From Selenomonadaceae bacterium (GTDB lineage Bacteria; Bacillota; Negativicutes; Selenomonadales; Selenomonadaceae): 64,000 bases of DNA. The notes under the pieces are model-generated. The model was given only the letters and a program-made list of their open reading frames with translations. It searched no databases and was not told the DNA's origin. Location of the stretch: contig JAFZIV010000010.1 of NCBI GenBank assembly GCA_017554235.1, positions 1 to 64,000 on the forward strand, written 5' to 3'. Made by a program: the position numbers and the translations under genes. Of the stretch, positions 16,149-24,186 are shown in pieces. Each line of letters opens with the position of its first letter. Position 1 is the first letter of the stretch.

Positions 16149-18518
16149 TTGATTGAACTTTTAGCACCTGCAGGAAATTTTGACGCACTCAAAGCCGCCG
16201 TTAATGCCGGTGCAGACGCTGTCTATTTAGCGGGTGAAAATTTCGGCGCACGTGCCTACGCTGATAATTTTTCGCGTGAAAATCTTATTGACGCTGTTAA
16301 ATTCGCCCATCTGCGCGGCGTTAAAATTCACGTAACAACCAATACAATTTTAGCTGATGATGAACTTGAAAATTTTGCTGATTATATTAAATTTCTTAAA
16401 AAAATTAACGTCGACGCTCTTTTAGTTCAAGATTTGGGCGCAACTAAAATTATTCAAGAAATTGCTCCTGAAATTCCTCTTCACGCCTCAACTCAAATGA
16501 CTATTCATAATCTCGACGGCGTTAAAATTTTGGAAGAACTTGGATTTTCTCGCGTTGTTTTGAGTCGCGAACTTTCTTTAGCCGAAATTGAACACATTTC
16601 TAAAAATTCTTCGATTGAAACTGAAATTTTTATTCACGGCGCACTTTGTGTTTGTTATTCCGGTCAATGTCTTATGAGTTCTATGATTGGCGGGCGCAGT
16701 GGAAATCGCGGTCGTTGCGCTCAACCTTGCCGTCTCCCTTATAATCTCGTTGATGAAAATGGTAAAAATATTTTAGATAATGTCGGCGAATATATTTTAA
16801 GCCCTAAAGATTTAAATTCTCTTGAACTTTTGCCGCAAATTATTTCCGGCGGCGTAACTTCCTTAAAAATCGAAGGCAGAATGAAACGCCCCGAATATGT
16901 TGCTACAGTCGTAAAAGTTTATCGTGATGCGATTGACGGAAAAATTTCTCCTAATTCGCAAAAAAATCTTTCGCAAATTTTTAATCGCGACTTCACAACC
17001 TCTTATCTTGAAGGCAATCCGCGCAGAAATTTAATCAGCGATAAGCGTCCCAATAATCGCGGAATTTTAATTGGGCGCGTAACTAAAATTTTTGAAAATA
17101 AAATTACTCTCAAACTTACGGAAAAAATTTCTGCAGGTGACCAACTCGAAATTTGGGTAAAAGTCGGCGGACGTGTAACTTTTACTGTTGAAAATTTTTC
17201 TGTAAATGAGGATTTTTGCACGATTGAAACTAAAAATCTGCGCGGCGTTAAAATTCACGACAGAGTTTTTAAAATTTTTGACGCTGAATTAACTGCCGAA
17301 GCTAAAAAATATTTTAACGGAGAATATCAGCGAAAAATTCCTGTTGACGCTAAAGTTACTGCGAAAATTAATCAGCCGCTTATTTTAACTATGACTGACA
17401 TTGACGGAAATTTTGCGACGGCTAAAACTAATTTTATTGCCGAAATTGCCAAGAATCGCCCATTAACTTTAGACACGATACAAAAACAAATTGGTCGGCT
17501 CGGTAATTCTGTTTTTGCGTTGAGAACTTTGGACGCTGATATTGACGAAAATATTATGATTCCTATTAGCGAATTGAACGAAGTCCGCAGAACTGCTACC
17601 GAAAATTTGGAGTTACAACGCTTAAAAAGTAGTCAGTGGTCAGTGGTCAGTGGTCAGTGGAAAATTGAAAATTTTAATCGTGAATTTGAATCTACAAAAA
17701 TCGTTGCTCAAGTTGATACGATAGAAAAAATAAAAGCCGCACTCGATAACGGCGCGGACGCAATTTTATTTGGCGGAGAAAATTTTTGTCACAGAATCGT
17801 AACTCCTGATGAACTTTCAAAAGCTGTAGAATTTGTTCACAATTATGGAAAAGAAATTTATCTTGCAACTCCAAGAATCATTCGCGAAAGTGAAATTTTT
17901 GCCCTCGAAAAAACTTTATCTGTAAAAAATTTTGACGCGGTTTATATTCATAATTTAGCGACGCTTAACATTTTAAAACATTTTAAGCCCGCGCAGATTC
18001 GGACAGATTTTTCGCTGATTGTTTTTAATTCGCAAACTATTGAATTTCTTAAAAATTTGGGCGTTGACGGAGTAACTCTTTCGCCTGAATTGACTTTGGA
18101 GCAAATTAAAACTTTGGCGAAAAAATCTCCTTTGCCTGTTGAATGTATTGTTCACGGAAGGCTTGAATTGATGATTAGTTCTTATTGCGCGATGGGAACT
18201 TTTTTGAGCGGCGATAAAGTTTGCAGTCATCCTTGCAGAAAAAATAATTTTTATCTTAGTGACAGAAAAAATATTTTATTTCCCGTCGTGACTGACCAAT
18301 TTTGTCGTATGCATATTCTTAACTCAAAAACTTTGTCGATGATTGAACAGCGAAATACTTTTGAAAATGTTGACAGAATCAGAATTGATTGCAGATTTTT
18401 AACGACTGATGAAACTGCAAATATTATACGCGCTTACAAATTTGGCGGCAGTGAAATTGAAAATTATACTCGCGGACATTATTTTCGCGGCGTAACTAAT
18501 TTTGAAGATAACAATTAA
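16149..18518 (+). CDS. U32-family peptidase/RNA-hydroxylation protein
   Basis: Large member (789 residues) of the U32 family, whose relatives include RlhA/TrhP, which act in RNA hydroxylation, and collagenase-like proteins. The TTG start follows AAGGAGGAG. The N-terminal barrel starts IELLAPAGNFDALKAAV. The cysteine cluster is in GALCVCYSGQCLMSS and RGRCAQPCRLPY, with LSPKDLNSLELL and SLKIEGRMKRPEYVATV after it. A second, diverged U32-like half runs from about residue 515 and has its own VHGRLELMISSYC and CSHPCRKN motifs. Residues about 495-506 come from an in-frame TCAGTGG repeat (see 17633). Whether it acts on RNA or protein cannot be told here. Confidence 0.9.
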   Translation: MIELLAPAGNFDALKAAVNAGADAVYLAGENFGARAYADNFSRENLIDAVKFAHLRGVKIHVTTNTILADDELENFADYIKFLKKINVDALLVQDLGATKIIQEIAPEIPLHASTQMTIHNLDGVKILEELGFSRVVLSRELSLAEIEHISKNSSIETEIFIHGALCVCYSGQCLMSSMIGGRSGNRGRCAQPCRLPYNLVDENGKNILDNVGEYILSPKDLNSLELLPQIISGGVTSLKIEGRMKRPEYVATVVKVYRDAIDGKISPNSQKNLSQIFNRDFTTSYLEGNPRRNLISDKRPNNRGILIGRVTKIFENKITLKLTEKISAGDQLEIWVKVGGRVTFTVENFSVNEDFCTIETKNLRGVKIHDRVFKIFDAELTAEAKKYFNGEYQRKIPVDAKVTAKINQPLILTMTDIDGNFATAKTNFIAEIAKNRPLTLDTIQKQIGRLGNSVFALRTLDADIDENIMIPISELNEVRRTATENLELQRLKSSQWSVVSGQWKIENFNREFESTKIVAQVDTIEKIKAALDNGADAILFGGENFCHRIVTPDELSKAVEFVHNYGKEIYLATPRIIRESEIFALEKTLSVKNFDAVYIHNLATLNILKHFKPAQIRTDFSLIVFNSQTIEFLKNLGVDGVTLSPELTLEQIKTLAKKSPLPVECIVHGRLELMISSYCAMGTFLSGDKVCSHPCRKNNFYLSDRKNILFPVVTDQFCRMHILNSKTLSMIEQRNTFENVDRIRIDCRFLTTDETANIIRAYKFGGSEIENYTRGHYFRGVTNFEDNN
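17633..17660 (+). repeat. four tandem TCAGTGG heptamers inside the U32 gene
   Basis: Four perfect copies of TCAGTGG lie in the coding sequence and are translated as SQWSVVSGQW. The word matches the TCAGTGGTCAG arm of the palindrome before alr (40750-40760). The block falls at the junction between the two U32-like halves, where an insertion would be tolerated. Confidence 0.8.
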
Positions 18519-18539
18519 AATATCAGCGGAAGATATTTT
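18517..18539 (+). other. hairpin after the U32 gene
   Basis: AAAATATC (18517-18524) and GATATTTT (18532-18539) pair perfectly around AGCGGAA. The U32 stop lies inside the first arm. No T-run follows beyond the stem, so termination is uncertain. Confidence 0.4.
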
Positions 18540-18590
18540 GGAAATTGAAAAAAGATTGCCGAATTTTTTATTTTTGAGCGTAAAACTGGC

Positions 18591-18620
18591 TTGACTTAGC
18601 TTTAATGGCTATTGTAAAAT
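18591..18620 (+). promoter_or_regulatory. promoter of the polysaccharide gene cluster
   Basis: TTGACT (18591-18596), an 18-bp spacer and TAAAAT (18615-18620). Transcription from here would start near 18627, after the first in-frame ATG at 18605, which supports the later start used for the next gene. Confidence 0.45.
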
Positions 18621-18658
18621 CTATAAAAAATTTGCGAATGGGGGCGCGTTTTAAAACG

Positions 18659-19702
18659 ATGCCTGAATATATTGTAGCGGCACTGATAGCGATGGCTTGT
18701 GTGATAATCTTAACGCCGGCAGTGATAAAATTAGCAATTCATACGGGCGCGGTCGACAAGCCGGACGCTCGTAAAGTTCATAAATCACCAATCCCACGAA
18801 TAGGCGGACTGGGCATATATATTTCATTTATGATAGCAACTTTCGTTACGGTTTCAACGTCGAATCTTGACGGAGAATCTATGCACGAAATTATGGGGCT
18901 AATTGTCAGCGGAAGTTTAATTGTTTTAATTGGGCTTGTTGACGATTATAAAAATTTACCTGCGAAAGTTAAACTGCTTGGACAAATTTTAGCGGCGATT
19001 GTCTTTGTCATATGTTTCGACGTAAAAATTGACGTTATCACAAATCCTTTTTTAGGTGATTATATTTATTTGGAATGGATAGCCGCACCTGCAACAATTT
19101 TTTGGCTTGTAGGCTTAACAAATACGGTCAACTTAATTGACGGTCTCGACGGTTTAGCGGCAGGCGTTTCGGCAATAGCGTCAATAACAATTTTACTCGT
19201 GGCACTTAAGCAAAATTTTTTCCTCGTATCGATTTTGACGGCGGCATTGGCGGGTTCAGCATTTGGATTTTTATTTTACAATTCGCACCCCGCAAAAATT
19301 TTTATGGGCGACACTGGCAGTATGTTTTTCGGATTTATGCTTGCAGGAATTTCAGTAATTGGCGCGTTCAAAAGTACGGCGACAATCGCGTTAATCGTTC
19401 CGATTTTGGCATTGGGCTTGCCAATCCTCGATACAACTTTTGCAATAGTTAGACGTTACAGAGGCGGTCAACCAATTTTTAAACCCGACAAAGGACATTT
19501 GCACCACAGACTTTTGAGTTTAGGATTTACTCACAGGCAAGCAGTTTTGTTAATGTATGTTATCAGCGCGTTGTTGGGAGTGAGCGCGGTTGCCTTGACG
19601 GAAGTCAACAGCCAAATTGCTATTCTGATTTTAATAATTGTCGTCATTGCGGTTATTTACGGTGCTAAAAAAATTGGTGTCCTGCGACTTAGGCGCGAAT
19701 AG
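18659..19702 (+). CDS. undecaprenyl-phosphate sugar-1-phosphate transferase (WecA/TagO/MraY family)
   Basis: Integral membrane enzyme that moves a GlcNAc-1-phosphate-type group to undecaprenyl phosphate, starting surface-polymer synthesis. From ATG 18659 it has 347 residues and about ten membrane segments. Family motifs are HKSPIPRIGGLGIYI, the catalytic aspartates in LIVLIGLVDDYKNLP, NTVNLIDGLDGLAAGVS, FMGDTGSM, and KGHLHHRLLSLGF. An ATG at 18605 would add an 18-residue basic extension but lies inside the promoter. It heads a group with a glycosyltransferase and UDP-GlcNAc 2-epimerase. Confidence 0.92.
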   Translation: MPEYIVAALIAMACVIILTPAVIKLAIHTGAVDKPDARKVHKSPIPRIGGLGIYISFMIATFVTVSTSNLDGESMHEIMGLIVSGSLIVLIGLVDDYKNLPAKVKLLGQILAAIVFVICFDVKIDVITNPFLGDYIYLEWIAAPATIFWLVGLTNTVNLIDGLDGLAAGVSAIASITILLVALKQNFFLVSILTAALAGSAFGFLFYNSHPAKIFMGDTGSMFFGFMLAGISVIGAFKSTATIALIVPILALGLPILDTTFAIVRRYRGGQPIFKPDKGHLHHRLLSLGFTHRQAVLLMYVISALLGVSAVALTEVNSQIAILILIIVVIAVIYGAKKIGVLRLRRE

Positions 19703-19720
19703 ATTTTTGGAGGGATTTTT

Positions 19721-21607
19721 TTGGAAGAAAATTTTTTTATTCACTGTCCCAATGAAAATCATTGGAGAATTAATGATGCTAATCGCGCTGACGAAAAAAT
19801 TATTTCGCTTAAGGATGAGTACAAAAAATATTGGCAGAAAATAATTGCCGGTGAAAATTTTGCGCTGGTTCGTTATGCAGACGGAGAACGTTTGCTTATG
19901 TTTGGAACTAAAATTAAATCACAAGAAGGATGGCATGCTCCCGAATGCGTAACACGTTTAGGAGCGGATTTAAGAAAATCGTTAGGACTTGCCGCACCAA
20001 ATTTTGTTTATGCTATATCTTGTCCGTGTTGTGATTCTGAAGCTTATTATTGGTATATGAACAATCTGCGCGGTTGCAATGTAACTTTTTCAAACATTTG
20101 GATTAATGCAAACTTCGCCACATTTTGGGAAGATTTTAATAAATTGGAACGCGATGCCGTACTGGTTACAAATTATCGCGGTAAAGGTAAAAAATTTGGG
20201 CGACTTAACATAAAGAAACATTACTTTATTGATGATGAATGCGTAAATTTTTGGGAGCAGGAAGGACAATCACTTATTCAAAAAATAATTTCAGATACTG
20301 GTCACGAAAAAAATTTGTTATACGCCGTTTCAGCAGGTCCAATGTCCGGGTTAATTATCCGAGCACTTTATGAAAACAATCCTGATAATTGCTATATTGA
20401 TTTTGGTTCGGCACTTGATATTTTTATTCATAATAAAATTACCCGCCTTTATATGGTCAAGGATACACCCTACGCAAATCAAAATTGTTGGATGTTCAAC
20501 AGAGAGAAAGTTAATTTTGATGTTGACGTTGTACTTTCCGCTTATAAACGTCCGCAAGTTTTGGCGCAACAGTTTGAGGCTATAAAAAATCAGACTCTTA
20601 AGCCGCGCAGAATTTTTCTTTACCAAGACGCGGTTAAAGCTGGCGAACCAAAAGTTGTACTTGACGAAAAAATTTTAAGTCAACTTGACGGCTACGAAAT
20701 TGCTACGGAAAATGGCGGCGTCTGGAAACGTTTTGAATATGCGGCAGAAAAAACTTTATCGCCCTATGTTTGTATTTTTGATGATGATACAATTCCCGGG
20801 CGACGTTGGCTTGAGAATTGTCATATGCATATGGAGCAATTCAGCGGTGTTTATGGCACTAACGGAATAATTTTGATTGACATTAATGATTATCCGGAAG
20901 AATATACTAACGTTGGTTGGCATCTGTCCAATGAAAGGACTTTTGAAGTAGATTTTGTAGGACATTCTTGGTTTGTCAGACGCAAATATTTAAATTGGAT
21001 GCTCGAAAAACCTTACAAAAATCGGTATAAGTATTCAAGCGAAGATATGTGCTTGTCTTATGCTTGCTTGGAACATGGTGTAAAAACTTACGTTCCGGCG
21101 CATCCTAAAAATATTTTGTCACTTTGGGGATCCATTCCAGAATATGGAATTAAATATGGGAATGAATCAGTAGCAGTTTCTTCAAATGCGAAAAAACTTT
21201 CTGCGATGAAAGTTTCGTTAATTGAAATGCACAATGACGGCTGGAAAATATTATTTGAAAGAAATCGACGGTTTATCCAAAAAAATTCCGCGAAGGTTAC
21301 ATCTGAAAGTTTTTGTAAAAACGTGGACAATCTCATAAAAATTTTAAATGAAGTTCCAACTTTTTTTATGGGCGAAAAAAAATATTTTGAAACAGTAAAA
21401 ATGTTACTCGGCTTAGACTATTCCAAATATATCGTTATCGACGAAGATAATATAATTGAGGGCAGTAATTTACTTACATTTTTGAAACCTAATGAAATGT
21501 ATATAATTTTTGCGGATTGTTATGACCAAATTAAAGAATTTTTGGAATTAGTCGGAATGAAAGAAAATCAAGATTTTATGAACGGAAAAATTTTACTTAC
21601 TGATTAA
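19721..21607 (+). CDS. two-domain glycosyltransferase (GT-D plus GT2-like)
   Basis: Predicted cytoplasmic sugar transferase of 628 residues with a TTG start after GGAGGGA. The N-terminal part (about 45-255) resembles the GT-D fold family: ALVRYADGERLLMFG near the start and the LLYAVSAGPMSGLIIRALY segment. The second part (about 265-480) is GT-A/GT2-like, starting VDVVLSAYKRPQVLAQQFEAI, with IFDDDTIPG as the metal-binding aspartates and a later SSEDMCLSYACLEHG. The last about 130 residues match nothing I know. It sits between the initiating transferase and the epimerase, so it probably extends the same surface glycan. Confidence 0.8.
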   Translation: MEENFFIHCPNENHWRINDANRADEKIISLKDEYKKYWQKIIAGENFALVRYADGERLLMFGTKIKSQEGWHAPECVTRLGADLRKSLGLAAPNFVYAISCPCCDSEAYYWYMNNLRGCNVTFSNIWINANFATFWEDFNKLERDAVLVTNYRGKGKKFGRLNIKKHYFIDDECVNFWEQEGQSLIQKIISDTGHEKNLLYAVSAGPMSGLIIRALYENNPDNCYIDFGSALDIFIHNKITRLYMVKDTPYANQNCWMFNREKVNFDVDVVLSAYKRPQVLAQQFEAIKNQTLKPRRIFLYQDAVKAGEPKVVLDEKILSQLDGYEIATENGGVWKRFEYAAEKTLSPYVCIFDDDTIPGRRWLENCHMHMEQFSGVYGTNGIILIDINDYPEEYTNVGWHLSNERTFEVDFVGHSWFVRRKYLNWMLEKPYKNRYKYSSEDMCLSYACLEHGVKTYVPAHPKNILSLWGSIPEYGIKYGNESVAVSSNAKKLSAMKVSLIEMHNDGWKILFERNRRFIQKNSAKVTSESFCKNVDNLIKILNEVPTFFMGEKKYFETVKMLLGLDYSKYIVIDEDNIIEGSNLLTFLKPNEMYIIFADCYDQIKEFLELVGMKENQDFMNGKILLTD

Positions 21608-21622
21608 AAGTTAGGTGTTATA

Positions 21623-22774
21623 ATGGAAAAATTGAAAGTTATGGCGATATTCGGCACGCGCCCCGAAGCTATAAAAATGGCTCCCGTAATTTTGGAGCTT
21701 GAAAAGTTTTCTGACAAAATCGATACAACCGTTGCCGTCACCGCGCAACATCGTGAAATGCTTGACCAAGTTTTAAATTTGTTCAAGATAACTCCAAATT
21801 ACGATTTAAATATAATGTCGGCGGGGCAAACTCTTTTTGACATAACCAGTCGCGCGTTGTTGGGCTTGAATAAAATTTTGGAGGAAGTCAAGCCGAATAT
21901 AGTTTTGGTACACGGCGACACGACTACAACATTTGCGGGCGCACTTGCGGCATACTATCATCAAAATTCCGTCGGACACGTCGAGGCGGGATTGAGAACG
22001 GGCAATAAATTTTCGCCATACCCTGAAGAAATGAATCGTAAGTTGACGGCGGCATTGACTGATTTAAATTTTGCGCCGACGAATACGGCTAAAGAAAATC
22101 TCCTGCGCGAAGGTGTTGACGAAGATAAAATTTTTGTCACCGGCAATACGGTTATCGACGCACTTTATAAAACTGTTCGACGTGACTTTAAATTTTCAGA
22201 TGAACTTTTAAACGGAATTGATTATAACAAGCGAATAATTTTGGTTACGACACATCGGCGCGAAAATTGGGGCGAGCCGTTAAGAAATGTTTATAAGGCA
22301 TTGAAAAAATTGGTTGATGAATTTTCTGACGTAGAAATAATTTTCCCTGTACATAAAAATCCTATGGTACGTAATGTGGTTGACGAAGAGCTTGGAAATT
22401 TACCGCGCGTCCATTTGACAGACCCGCTTGACTATGAACCTTTTGCAAATTTGATGAGCCGAGTAAAATTAATTTTGACTGATTCGGGCGGCGTGCAGGA
22501 AGAAGCACCGGCATTGGGTAAACCTGTTTTGGTACTGCGCGGTACGACTGAAAGACCTGAAGCAGTCGACGCGGGAACGGTTAAACTTATCGGCACTGAA
22601 TTTGAAAAAGTTTACGCTAATGCAAAATTATTGTTGACGGACGACGACGAATATAAAAAGATGGCGGAAGCTGTCAACCCATACGGTGACGGCGTGGCGG
22701 CAAGAAGAATCGTGCAAGCCATTTTGTGGAGCTATAAACTTGCTGATGAAAAACCTGCGCCATTTATCGCGTAG
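21623..22774 (+). CDS. wecB: UDP-N-acetylglucosamine 2-epimerase (non-hydrolysing)
   Basis: Interconverts UDP-GlcNAc and UDP-ManNAc in the cytoplasm. The 383 residues are the normal length. Motifs are MAIFGTRPEAIKMAPVI, VTAQHREMLDQVL, VLVHGDTTTTFAGALAAYY, GHVEAGLRTGNKFSPYPEE, THRRENWG and LTDSGGVQEEAPALGKPVLVLR. It closes the three-gene group and suggests that the polymer contains ManNAc or a derivative. Confidence 0.96.
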   Translation: MEKLKVMAIFGTRPEAIKMAPVILELEKFSDKIDTTVAVTAQHREMLDQVLNLFKITPNYDLNIMSAGQTLFDITSRALLGLNKILEEVKPNIVLVHGDTTTTFAGALAAYYHQNSVGHVEAGLRTGNKFSPYPEEMNRKLTAALTDLNFAPTNTAKENLLREGVDEDKIFVTGNTVIDALYKTVRRDFKFSDELLNGIDYNKRIILVTTHRRENWGEPLRNVYKALKKLVDEFSDVEIIFPVHKNPMVRNVVDEELGNLPRVHLTDPLDYEPFANLMSRVKLILTDSGGVQEEAPALGKPVLVLRGTTERPEAVDAGTVKLIGTEFEKVYANAKLLLTDDDEYKKMAEAVNPYGDGVAARRIVQAILWSYKLADEKPAPFIA

Positions 22775-22784
22775 AAAATTTTGC

Positions 22785-22813
22785 TTGACATTTTTAACGT
22801 TGAAAGCTAAAAT
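22785..22813 (+). promoter_or_regulatory. tRNA-Ser promoter
   Basis: A consensus TTGACA (22785-22790), a 17-bp spacer and TAAAAT (22808-22813), 14 bases before the tRNA. Confidence 0.7.
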
Positions 22814-22827
22814 ATCTACGCAAACAA

Positions 22828-22913
22828 GGAGAGGTGTCCGAGTGGTTTAAGGAGCTGGTCTTGAAAACCAGTGATGTCGAAAGGCACCGTGGGTTCGAAT
22901 CCCACCTTCTCCG
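22828..22913 (+). tRNA. tRNA-Ser (anticodon UGA)
   Basis: Acceptor GGAGAGG pairs with CTTCTCC, with discriminator G at 22913. The anticodon stem-loop is CTGGT-CTTGAAA-ACCAG, with TGA at 22862-22864. A long variable arm (TGATGTCGAAAGGCACC) marks a class II tRNA, and the T arm is GTGGG-TTCGAAT-CCCAC. CCA is not encoded. It reads UCA and related codons. Confidence 0.97.
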
Positions 22914-22929
22914 CTAAAGAAAAATTTTA

Positions 22930-22957
22930 TGCCGCGTAGTAATGCGGTAATTTTTTT
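22930..22957 (+). terminator. tRNA-Ser terminator
   Basis: TGCCGC (22930-22935) and GCGGTA (22944-22949) form a 6-bp stem, followed by ATTTTTTT. Confidence 0.7.
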
Positions 22958-23067
22958 GTCCAAAATTTAAGTTATCAACGATTATCTTGAAATGGCAGGA
23001 AAAAGAAAAGTCGCGGCGAATTTTGCTAGGAAATATATCAAGATTTAAATTAGGAGGGGCGGAGATT

Positions 23068-24141
23068 GTGAAGAGGGATACTTTGTGGGAAGCATATCTC
23101 AAGCGAGGAATGAGTCGCCGCAGTTTCTTGAAAGGTTGCGTTGCGTTGACTTCCCTTTTGGGACTTAGCACGGATATGCTGTCAACAGTTGTAGAGGCGG
23201 CGGAAAAAAAACCGTTGCCGGTAGTAATTTGGATACACGGACATGAATGCACGGGTTGCGATGAATCTTTCATAAGGTCGGCGTCACCGTTAGCATCGGA
23301 CGTAGTTTTAACGACAATCGCGCTGGAATATGACCATTTACTTAGTGCGGCTTGCGGTGCGCCGTTTGAAGCGCATTTGGACGAGACGATTAAAAAATAC
23401 AACGGCAATTATATTTTAGCGGTCGAAGGTGCGGTTGCGACGAAGGCAAGCGGCGTACATTGTATGTCTGGCGGACATACTTTTTTGCATACGTTGGAGA
23501 AGGCGGCGAAAGGTGCGGCGGCTATCATTGCTTACGGTAGCTGCGCGGCATACGGCGGAATACAAGCGGCGGCTCCCAATCCTACGGGTTCTGCCGGAAT
23601 TTCTCATTTTGTCGGCGGAAAACCTGTTGTCAACGTTCCCGGTTGTCCTCCAATTCCTGAAGTTATGACTGGCGTTGTAATGCACGTTGCTTTATTTGGA
23701 ACTCTTCCGCCGTTGGACGGTGATAACAGACCTAAACAGTTTTTCGGCAATCGTATTCATGATACTTGTTACCGTCGTCCGTTTTTTGATGCAGGAATGT
23801 TTGCTGAAACTTTTGATGACGCAGGCTCTAAGGCTGGCTGGTGCCTTTACAAACTCGGTTGTCGCGGTCCTGAAACTTATAACTCTTGCGGCAATTTACG
23901 TTGGTGGCAAGGTATGAGTTATCCAATTCAGTCGGGCGCACCTTGTATCGGTTGCTCAAACGCGCATTTCTGGGACGAAGCTCCGTTTACTACGCGCCTG
24001 CCGCAATACGGCAAACTTGGTGACGCTGATAAAATTGGTGTTGCATTAGGCGTTATGACTGCCGCCGGTGTCGGTGCTCATGCAGTTGCAAGCATTATCC
24101 AACGCAATAAACGCGACGATTTAACTAAGGAAGAAGAATAA
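23068..24141 (+). CDS. [NiFe] hydrogenase small subunit, Tat-exported
   Basis: Iron-sulfur subunit that passes electrons from the NiFe site. The GTG start 23068 follows AGGAGGGGCGGAG. Residues 16-22 are SRRSFLK, a Tat signal. Proximal cluster ligands include Cys61 and Cys64 (HECTGCDES), the cysteine in YGSCAAYGG, and VPGCPPIPE. Medial and distal clusters use RIHDTC, GWCLYKLGC, and GAPCIGCSNAHFWD. A C-terminal hydrophobic helix (GVALGVMTAAGVGAHAVASII) anchors it. Length is 357 residues. It is the first gene of a membrane-bound, periplasm-facing group 1-type hydrogenase operon. Confidence 0.95.
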   Translation: MKRDTLWEAYLKRGMSRRSFLKGCVALTSLLGLSTDMLSTVVEAAEKKPLPVVIWIHGHECTGCDESFIRSASPLASDVVLTTIALEYDHLLSAACGAPFEAHLDETIKKYNGNYILAVEGAVATKASGVHCMSGGHTFLHTLEKAAKGAAAIIAYGSCAAYGGIQAAAPNPTGSAGISHFVGGKPVVNVPGCPPIPEVMTGVVMHVALFGTLPPLDGDNRPKQFFGNRIHDTCYRRPFFDAGMFAETFDDAGSKAGWCLYKLGCRGPETYNSCGNLRWWQGMSYPIQSGAPCIGCSNAHFWDEAPFTTRLPQYGKLGDADKIGVALGVMTAAGVGAHAVASIIQRNKRDDLTKEEE

Positions 24142-24186
24142 ATTTTTTAAAAGCTGAAAGCTAAAACCTATAAATGAGGTGAAATA

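Noticed and set aside
17633-17660. Frameshift or assembly error at the TCAGTGG array in the U32 gene
   Set aside because: The frame continues cleanly on both sides into recognisable U32 sequence, and the same word occurs elsewhere in the window.
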